The translations under genes and the position numbers were made by a program. Below, in pieces: positions 56,508-64,000 of a stretch of 64,000 nucleotides of DNA. This stretch comes from Phialocephala subalpina. Taxonomy: Eukaryota > Ascomycota > Leotiomycetes > Helotiales > Mollisiaceae. Location: the NCBI GenBank assembly GCA_900073065.1, contig FJOG01000008.1, forward strand, positions 24,908-88,907, given 5' to 3'. The notes under the pieces are model-generated. The model was not told the origin of the DNA, did not search any database, and worked only from the letters and a program-made list of their open reading frames with translations. The stretch's first letter is position 1. Each line of letters starts with the position of its first letter.

Positions 56508-57315
56508 GCTGGGATGGTCAACGGGGAGGGAGGGGTAAGGAGGAGTAATGAGATATGATTGTTTGTTTGAAACTTTTGAGGATTGAGATACCAAGGGAAG
56601 CAAGCGATTTGGATGGAAGGGCGTTCTTAACGTATACGATGTATTGGTCATAAGGCGAATGAATAATGTTTATGATTGTAGCCATGCGGTTGCATGTGAA
56701 GTTTGAGGGAAATAAACTGGGAGGTAGAATTGTGCGGTCGCTGGACCGAGATTGTTGGACTCAATCTTTGAAGTTTCAAGGATGGCCACTGGGGGAAGAA
56801 GGAGTAAATGTAACGATGAAGGACATTTGCTTGCGATGAGTACGAAGTAGTTTCCATATTGAACATGTGAGTTTGCGCCACCTACGTCAGTCGTCCTGGC
56901 GTTGCCAGAAACGCGACAAACTCGACATTTCGGCTGTTGTTTCCGCGGCGATAAAGAGATGATTCGATTGAAGTAGAGTCAGATATTCTTCAGAAGATAT
57001 AAGCTCTTGCAATGAGGTGAATTTACCAATCTTGCTCGGCCTCTCGTTGATATTCGCTTCGAGACCTATCCCCTCGTCTTGCTTTTACTCGATTCTGAAC
57101 TTGATTGAGAAACTTTCATTTATTTTTCAGCGTTCTCTTTGTTCAATTTTTACGAGGATCATTCTCTCAAGTCTATCTTGCTAGCATTCCTCAGCTTTGC
57201 GCTCGACAGCTCCCAAGCGGAATACATATTTACAAGAGTTTCGTCACGTACTACGAAGACTGCATTCATACCAATATATACCAGATTATATTCAAGTTTT
57301 CAAGAAGACCCATAT
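56508..57315. other. intergenic; nothing clear
   Basis: Convergent 3' flanks of the EH-like gene and BTB copy 6, roughly 800 bp, including AT-rich tracts. No supported feature. Confidence 0.4.
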
Positions 57316-58471
57316 CTATGCATAGATCTGCAAGGGGTTTAGTGTAAGATTATCTCGCATAACTTCAGGACTCTCCTCGGATGCTGCGATCAACTCTCTG
57401 GCAGCTTTCGGCTTCTTCTTCTTCTCTCTCATTTTTTCCTTCTTAGACGCCCCCTTAACCTTCTCGACCACAGGCGCAGGGGATAGCTCCCGAACTGGAG
57501 AGGATACGTCCTGACTTGGCGCCGGCTCATCAGTCATCTCATCCTCTAACAGCGTAGCCGGCGGGTGAGAGCTGGCAATGAATAAATGTCGGTCTATCAG
57601 CTTCACAATATCTAAGCCGAAGTCGCCATGGCTCTTCATGAGGTCGACAAACTCATCTCGTTTGAGGAAATGAGTAAGATGCTTGAAAGCAGCTTCGACG
57701 ACTACATCACGAAGCTGGCGATCGGCCGCGAGGGGATAATTTGTTTTCGTCCAAAGGTGGGTTGCTGCTTCGGAGAAGATGGGACTATCCCAGTGCTCAG
57801 TGACACAGGCCCGGTACTTATTTGTCGCCAAAGTCTTGAGTCCTGGGATGGAGAATTTGTTGCCGGCGATGTACATCTTGACGTTGAATAAAAGAGGGAA
57901 TGCGGGGTCGGCAACTATTGGCAGTGGCGTGGCCACGTCTTCGTCCTCATCCTCAGGAGTGCAAATGCTTGCTAAGCTCGCGCAGTCGTCTTGCTTACCA
58001 GCGTCATCAGGGTAGTCATCCGTATAGAGATATCGAATCATAGCTCGGATAGTTGGAAGTTCGTCCGCAGATAGGTCAATCTCGCGCAGAGAGGCTTCCT
58101 AGCAGTTGTCAGCGATACTTCCCAATCACGTATGACAGAATGCTCATACCTTGAATTGCTGCAGTTCAGCTGCCCTGGTGAGGAAGGGAGATCTGGTACA
58201 CACTACCGCGCCTGCATGGAATCAGCATCGATTTTTTCTGAAAAATATGAGGGAAATAGACAAAATTAGTTAGGAGTTCCCAAGCACGGCATTACTGATG
58301 GACGACTCATAGGGAGGGGTTCTTACAGTGGACCCTAAAGGTTTCGCCGTTGCATCTCAGAATCAGATCAGCATACCTCTCGGACTCCAGAAGTCTGTTT
58401 GAAGTCAGCAGGTCAGCGTACGATATCTATCAGACTGGTTACCCTTTGATTGAAGAGAGCAGGTCTGCCAT
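57316..58471 (-). CDS. BTB/POZ domain protein, copy 6 (divergent)
   Basis: Seen: exons 58471-58443, 58394-58327, 58202-58150 and 58098-57316 give 310 residues. The BTB core is LLESERYADLILRCNGETFR-VH, CTRSPFLTRAAELQQFK, then EASLREIDLSADELPTIRAM, IRYLYTDDYPDD. An acidic insert (PEDEDEDVATPL) follows, then KMYIAGNKFSIPGLKTLATN and a helical tail. A basic run (KGASKKEKMREKKKKPKAAR) could be a nuclear signal. The splice junction before E-A-S is shared with the other copies, but sequence identity is low, so this is an old paralogue. The 124-bp intron before exon 3 has more than one possible acceptor. Confidence 0.75.
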
Positions 58472-58831
58472 GATAGACTTTTAGTTCTGCCACCGAAAAG
58501 GAGGATGTGCTGTCTCAGAAGGATCAACTTGAATCATTTGTGCCAACTTGAGGGAGTATCACGAAAGCGGAGAAGAAGAAAGAATGTTGAAATGGGGGAG
58601 CCCGGGGCCTTGAGAGTCCAGTGCTGCACGCAAACGGATTCTCTCGCCTCATGTCAAGCCATCAATGGAAAGCTGCAATACCTTCTCGACCTTCGACGCA
58701 AACAATGACAGGCATCAGTGCATTGAACATGATGAAAACAAGGCACCTAACCCCTCATTTGATTTTCATATCGCAAATTATTGGTCGTTGCAGTGTGCCA
58801 GCTCAGCGAGGCAATGTTCGCTGCCGAGCAG
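58472..58831. other. intergenic upstream of BTB copy 6
   Basis: Short plus-strand frames without domains. Runs up to the MITE insertion and carries the left target-site copy at 58823-58831. Confidence 0.4.
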
Positions 58832-59361
58832 GGTGAGTGGTACAGGGCGCACTGCGCCCAGCGCAGTGCGCCCCCCTAAGAGTTTGAAAAGCTTAGCCTT
58901 CTGATTGGGCATATATATCCTGATTCTGACTCGAGTCGGCCTTAGAAGTCAAGTTCTAAAAGAGAAAATTGAGGTTATTTACATTTATACCCTATGAATT
59001 ATACTCGAATCTAAAGGCCAATAACTTTTTACTCTTAAGACTGCCTTTAAACTCGAAATATACGTATCTTTATTTAGAGCTTCGATTCTCGAGTAAATAA
59101 AAGACTTTTTAATCGCTAGAATTAAAATATTAAAGATATACTTTTAAATAACTTTAAGCTTAATTGAAGTCGAGATAAACTTATAATTACTTAATTAAAA
59201 CGAGTCTACGATTAATGATTTGTGCCTCAAAGAAGAGAATAAGTCTTAGAGATGATAACGCTTTAGGCTTCTACTTCCTCCGCTAATCAAATGCCTTTAA
59301 ATTGTAAAAACATTAGGAGGGCGCACTGCGCTGAGCGTAGTGCGCCCCTCTACCACTCGCC
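58832..59361. mobile_element. 530-bp MITE, Mutator-like, with 9-bp target duplication
   Basis: Both sides carry the same 9 bp, GCCGAGCAG (58823-58831 and 59362-59370). The left end from 58832 (GGTGAGTGGTACAGGGCGCA, then CTGCGCCCAGCGCAGTGCGC, CCCCCTA) matches the reverse complement of the right end (GGCGAGTGGTAGAGGGGCGC and on) for about 48 bp with a few changes. Inside each end lies a further palindrome, GCGCACTGCGC-CCA-GCGCAGTGCGC, which could fold as a hairpin. The core is AT-rich with no open frame. A 9-bp duplication with long inverted ends fits a Mutator-type element. Confidence 0.88.
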
Positions 59362-59370
59362 GCCGAGCAG

Positions 59371-60143
59371 TGGCCATCTTTCGGCCGGGGTAGATCAGTA
59401 TCATTGGGACGATCTCTCCATCGGAGAAAAAAAGTGCCGATTTTATGCACGGGCGCAAAACCGACAAAACCCCAAAATTATCAACACCTAATTGATTATT
59501 CTTTTAAGAATACTTAATGCGCATATACATTGGCCATTTCCAAAGTATTCTATCAAGGTCGCATTAGAATTAGAACGTGGGAAGTCGAGAAAAGAGGTGT
59601 TGAGTACTTGAGATTTTGGTGTTCTCGCCGTATCAAAATCGGGCCCACTTTTCTCCTATGGAGAGGACGATAAATGAGAATGCCAAATCGATTCGAACAA
59701 GGGAGAGATATTGTTGCATGTCGTCCTCGTGCCGAGTCTTTCCCATGTCGAGGTTGGTGTTTTCGCGCTTAAGTCGTGAGCCAGGGGCGACTCTTTTTTT
59801 AGGCTGTGATCAGCTTGAAGTCGTGAGCAGCTAAGCTTGAAGTACGCTTTGTATTGGAATTGAAAGTACATACATAATACACAAACTCAGCTTCCGTTGT
59901 CTCGAGGTCGCGGCAATTCCGAGCTGAGCTGAGCCGGGCAAGGTGAAGACAGAGTTGGATAATTCGATGTCGATAATAACAATACCCTAGTGCTCTAACA
60001 AGTGATTCTCAGACTATCGCAAATTTTGTATGCTAAGAGAGTTCTTGTAAGCCGAATTCGATCGAAATTTTGCTTGCTGTCACGTGAATCGAAAGCCCAA
60101 AGCCTCCTTTCCTCCTCGCATACCGCTAGGTTGACAGAGAACT
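59371..60143. other. intergenic; nothing clear
   Basis: Between the MITE and the second Helo-like/ankyrin gene. No supported feature. Confidence 0.4.
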
Positions 60144-62932
60144 TTAGACAAATGCCGAGAGCACAGTTGTTCCAACGCTGAGCGCTTTCGAGAGCATTCC
60201 AGACTCTGTTTTCTGAATTTGCTCTTCCGGTTCAGCGGACTTCTTTTCAAATGCTTCTTTCTCTTTCTCAATCTCTGCGCAGAGAATGTCCCATGGCTCC
60301 CTGTATTCGCAACAGTCAATAAACATCTCGATACCTCCATCCTCAGTCGGTTGAAAGTTGTATTGGCTTTCAGGAGACCGTCGCTTTGCCGTTGGGACGT
60401 GGCCAGGTTGGTAGTCATCGAGTTCGATACCATATGCTGGGAGTTGATACACTTCGCAGTGAACATATAGAAGGTAGAAGAATGTCCAATCTCGTGTGAG
60501 ATTTTCAAGTTCGGGCAAAGGAGGCCCCGCATTCAGGCCCCGCCAATTCCCTCTGGATTTCGATTCATCGACAGCAAGACAAACCCTCCCTGAACAAGGG
60601 TCTGCCGACATAGACACGATTCCTTCAATTGACACAAATCCAGAAGTTTTGTCGTACAGGTGTGAATTGGAATCCCAAATATCGTTGCCAATAACAGAGG
60701 AAGGATGGTGTCCAGCTCTCTCTAACGCAAATTTCCAGACATCCAACACCTTCCACTTGGCTGCGCAACTAGTCAAAGATCCAAATTCAAGAGCGAGTGA
60801 AGGTATCTTTTCATCGAACCGCAACATCTCTGCAATGCACCTGACCGCTTCATCTTTCGATATGGTATAAGGTGAGGCTCGAAGTATTCCCGTATACGAA
60901 CTTGCTCGTGTGAATGCGCTGAGAATGGAATGGTAGAGCAGGCGAAAACACATTTCCTCCTCGTGATCATCTCCAGCGAGCCATAATTTGTTGGCAATTG
61001 CTGTTTTCATTAACAAGAAAGTATCGTATTCACGGCTAATGAAATGACTATCACAGGTAGCATAAGGTATCGCCATCCAACATGTGTGAAGAGACGCGAG
61101 ACAAATCAAGACGCCATGATCCGTTGTAGATCCTTCTGCTATGAGTCGGCAGTGTCGATAAAACGTAACCTGGTCCTCCGGCGGTTCTAAAAGACGATTG
61201 GGCTGGATGAAGCCATCTGAATCGCGACCGCCGAGTAAAGACGACTCTGAGGCCCGAAGCATCGAAGAACCCAATGCTTCAAGTCTGGGGTATACGGGGT
61301 CGCTTGAAGGAATGCGATTATACAATATGTCTGTCAGAACGAACAAATTCGTGCTTAAGAAAACGATCAGCTGTATCCCTCGGAATTCCTTTAGTGGCAC
61401 TGATTACATACCTTCCCTGAACGTCCATAATGTCTGTCTCGATCCCTTTCTCTACCAAGCACTCAGCAATCTCAATCATGTCCAACTCTGCCCTACCTGG
61501 GTAAAAGGGTCTAATTCCTACTTGTTCCGCACTCACGAAGCGATTGAGGAGAGTATTCATGCATCTGAGGAGGAGATTGGAACCATCGGGAAACAAGCTC
61601 GAGGTGTGAACTTGCCCGCTCTCAATCAACCTCCTCACCCCTGAAAGATTGCCACACCCCATAAGTGTCACGATTGGATGATCGTCGGCGAGTACCATTA
61701 ACGGAACAAGTGAGAACTGCACCGATGGAGAGCAAGTCCCAGAAACAACATGACTGATGGTAAGGATAACACCCTTCCGAAGGAGCCAGGACGATGGGAT
61801 CAAGGTAACCTTCGTCTCGACGAACTGGGATTTTTGAAGGCTCTTAGAATTGCCACTGCCCTGCCAACTTTTCACAATCGATGTTGTGACACGCAGTTGA
61901 CCGAACCAAAATTTTATGATTTTGGATGTCCGTTCTTGCTTCGAATATGTTACGGTCGAGGAGAGTTGTGACAGGCTCGTGACGCCAGTGCTAGATTGTA
62001 CGCTGCATTGTGTGGACTGGTGAGACACAGTGGTCGAGGACATTGAATTTGATGTATGAGCTTCCAAGCGTATCGCATGTTCTTTCATTGCAGCGTCTAT
62101 GCGGTCCGAGACGACTTTCTCTAGTGCAGGCTGAAGCAACGCGGCGATGTGACTGATGTCACTGTTCCCAAGCAAGGACCGAATCGCATCGTTGATTTCC
62201 TGGCTTTGCTGCTCCGTTCGGATACTTGTATTTTGGACGTCGGTGAGCATTGTCGTGTAGGTGGTATGATTGTTGTTCAGTGTCCGTGAAAGCTGCGAGA
62301 CCTCAGTCGTCACATGATTTGTGACATGCGTCGGTAGATTCTGGAGCTCAGCCTCGACCCTGCTTGAAGCTTCACTCAACTTGGAAACTCCTACAGAATG
62401 TTCCAGAGTGAGTTGGGACATCGAGTCTTGAATTGTCTTCTCTGCTTTGGAGCGCTGGTGGTGCATAGCCCTGAGTATCTAAATCAGTTCCTTGGGTTGA
62501 ACTGAGTCGGAAAAGACTGTTTACTTACTCATTCTGGGCAGGGATCAACGCCAATTTAGCTCGCTCAAGCTTTTCCGTGTGCTTATGAAATTTCTCGCTG
62601 CGAAATCCGACACTCATTTGCGACCAGATCTTCCTTGTTCTCGGCTGCGTTGTGGTCAACTTGCTTTTAACCACAAGAGCCTTCAGTTCCTCGACAGAAG
62701 CATTGCACTGTTCCACCGCGGCCCTCATCGATGCAGTCTCAAGTCCATGCCGACGAACATCATCGAGAATTGGGCTCAACACTTTGAGCTCTTCAGCCAG
62801 CGACCTGACATCTGCCGGAGCATCTTGAATGGCGCCAAAAAAGTTGTACAAATATGCCGCGCCTTGTGCGACTTGGCCAGCAAGGCCAATGAAAGCCACA
62901 ACACTAGCACCGACACCAAGTGCCTCCGCCAT
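60144..62932 (-). CDS. Helo-like N-terminal domain plus ankyrin-type protein
   Basis: Seen: exons 62932-62529, 62470-61412 and 61353-60144 give about 890 residues. The start MAEALGVGASVVAFIGLAGQ and the following VRSLAEELKVLSPILDDVRR are typical Helo-like/PigL_N. A long coiled region follows (about residues 130-260: MSQLTLEHSVGVSKLSEASS, THVTNHVTTEVSQLSRTLNN). A beta-rich segment comes next (KVTLIPSSWLLRKGVILTIS), then ankyrin-like repeats (VTLMGCGNLSGVRRLIESGQ, DMIEIAECLVEKGIETDIMD). The C-terminal third is unknown, ending in a short hydrophobic SKALSVGTTVLSAFV. Known: such proteins are frequent in fungal incompatibility and STAND-like networks. No NTPase is seen. It is not a close paralogue of the 20.4-23.9 kb gene. 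Confidence 0.75.
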
Positions 62933-63540
62933 GAGTAAAAGCCCTCGTCAATTGCAAGTGGCAAGTAGCAACAACGAGTCTTTGAAGACGACAATATCTT
63001 TCCGCGACGTTTTGAACTGATGCAGGTTGCTGGAAAAAAGGTGGGATCAAGAAAATGAGCGCACGATGTGCTCAGCCTCACCACTTGGAAGACTGCCAGT
63101 CATTGGGTATCCTGAGCCGACATGCATCTGGACGCGGCGAACTGCCAACCACGGCAACTAAGGCAGATTTGAGGGCTTTTTTGAGAGCGAGGGTGTTCTT
63201 TTTCAAGAGAGATGCATGGAACACTTGCTACAGGTTTCTCTTTTCAAATCGAATAGTGAAGAATACGAGGGCTTAGTAAGAGGTCGCAAAAGATGTTGAG
63301 GGACGAAGAGAACGCACACGTGAAGTCGTTTTAAGCTCGTGTTTTGATGGTCCGTGCGATCATCAATTGTCAATGCAACGCTTCATTGCCTCAATCACGA
63401 AGACACAATGAAATGGCAGGCAAGCCCTTGATGGAGACATCGACCATAGCTACATCGATAAATAACGCAAATCCACGACAACGACATAATTCGATCACCG
63501 GCATATCAAACGGTGATTGCAGCCCATCGAGGAAGACACG
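62933..63540. other. intergenic; nothing clear
   Basis: Divergent promoter region of the Helo-like gene and the gene at the right edge. Short open frames show no features. Confidence 0.4.
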
Positions 63541-63560
63541 ATGAACGACGCGGATAGATG

Positions 63561-64000
63561 CAGCGGATAGCAGCGACTACGGCGATATCGACGACGAAGA
63601 ATTACTTGCTACTACAAAACAAGTTGAAGATGAAGAAACACTGGCTTCTGCAAAACAAGTCGAGTTGATGCGCACTTGGGTAGACGACGGAATCGAGATG
63701 GCAATCAGGGAAATGACTGCACAATCTCAACAGCGAATACCCTGCTGTCCGTATCTGGAGCTTTGTACTGACTCATGCATCTGCAGAGCTCTACTGCGGG
63801 CTGTCCGCTAACACAATGCGATACCTACAACTCCTCAGTCTGCGAAGCACGGTCTCGATCATCAACATCTACCCCGCTATTGCCCCTCAACCCCTCAATA
63901 TCAGATGGCGTCGTCCAAATTAGACCCTCAACAACCACATGCTCTGCCAACACAGCATCACCCTACCACTACATACCAAACCATGGCACCAAATGGTACA
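63561..64000 (+). CDS. 5' part of an unknown gene with acidic N-terminus (runs off window)
   Basis: From about 63570 one frame reads SDYGDIDDEELLATTKQVED then EETLASAKQVELMRTW and stays open to about 63785, where a possible splice site occurs. The D/E-rich start with two A-T/S-x-KQVE repeats resembles disordered N-termini of fungal DNA-repair helicases such as Mph1, but no helicase motif lies inside the window. No in-frame ATG is found immediately upstream, so the true start may be in an earlier exon or at the internal Met near 63667. Confidence 0.35.

Noticed and set aside
55976..56521. 181-codon minus-strand frame
   Set aside because: Antisense shadow of the epoxide-hydrolase-like gene with an acidic-run complement (poly-Ser).

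Overview
The window reads as nuclear DNA of a filamentous ascomycete (Pezizomycotina; a leotiomycete is my guess from general feel, not proven). Genes are dense on both strands. They carry many short GT-AG introns (about 45-135 bp, often with a CTAAC/CTGAC-like branch site). There are Zn2Cys6, UstYa/DUF3328, Helo-like/ankyrin and BTB families, and AT-rich blocks framed by inverted repeats that look like RIP-mutated (repeat-induced point mutation) transposons. Exon boundaries below were placed by hand from splice signals and frame continuity.

Region 1 (1-10 kb) is a conserved housekeeping block: 5' part of the TFIIH helicase SSL2/XPB (-), CHY zinc-finger protein HOT13 (+), proteasome alpha-4 PRE6 (-), mitochondrial D-2-hydroxyglutarate dehydrogenase DLD2 (+), an N gap inside a CT microsatellite, then two divergent unknown proteins.

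Region 2 (10-43 kb) is accessory. It holds a BTB/POZ array (two intact genes, one frameshifted copy, one truncated copy, and a fifth copy at 29 kb), a Zn2Cys6 regulator, a large Helo-like/ankyrin protein, a decayed GMC oxidoreductase, a UstYa-family (DUF3328) gene, and 1.1 kb from it a tiny secreted precursor with a duplicated Tyr-rich segment and a dibasic KR near its C-terminus. The last two resemble the core of a dikaritin-type RiPP locus. Further on are a Ser/Thr-rich remnant, a 0.8 kb inverted-repeat element, a degenerate tandem duplication, a DUF7708/STAND-like protein head to head with an AAA+ ATPase, and a large Ser/Thr-rich pseudogene with stops.

Region 3 (44-64 kb) returns to mostly single-copy genes: an intact GMC oxidoreductase, a membrane-anchored AMP-binding-like protein with eroded motifs, nucleoporin POM34, the Golgi protein HID1, an epoxide-hydrolase-like protein lacking recognisable catalytic motifs, and a sixth BTB gene. 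After these come a 530-bp Mutator-like MITE with a 9-bp target duplication, a second Helo-like/ankyrin protein, and a partial unknown gene at the edge.

The strongest lead is the UstYa + repeat-peptide pair at 25.5-28.2 kb. The decayed GMC gene beside it, and a frame break between the two peptide repeats, suggest that if this was a RiPP cluster it is partly eroded.
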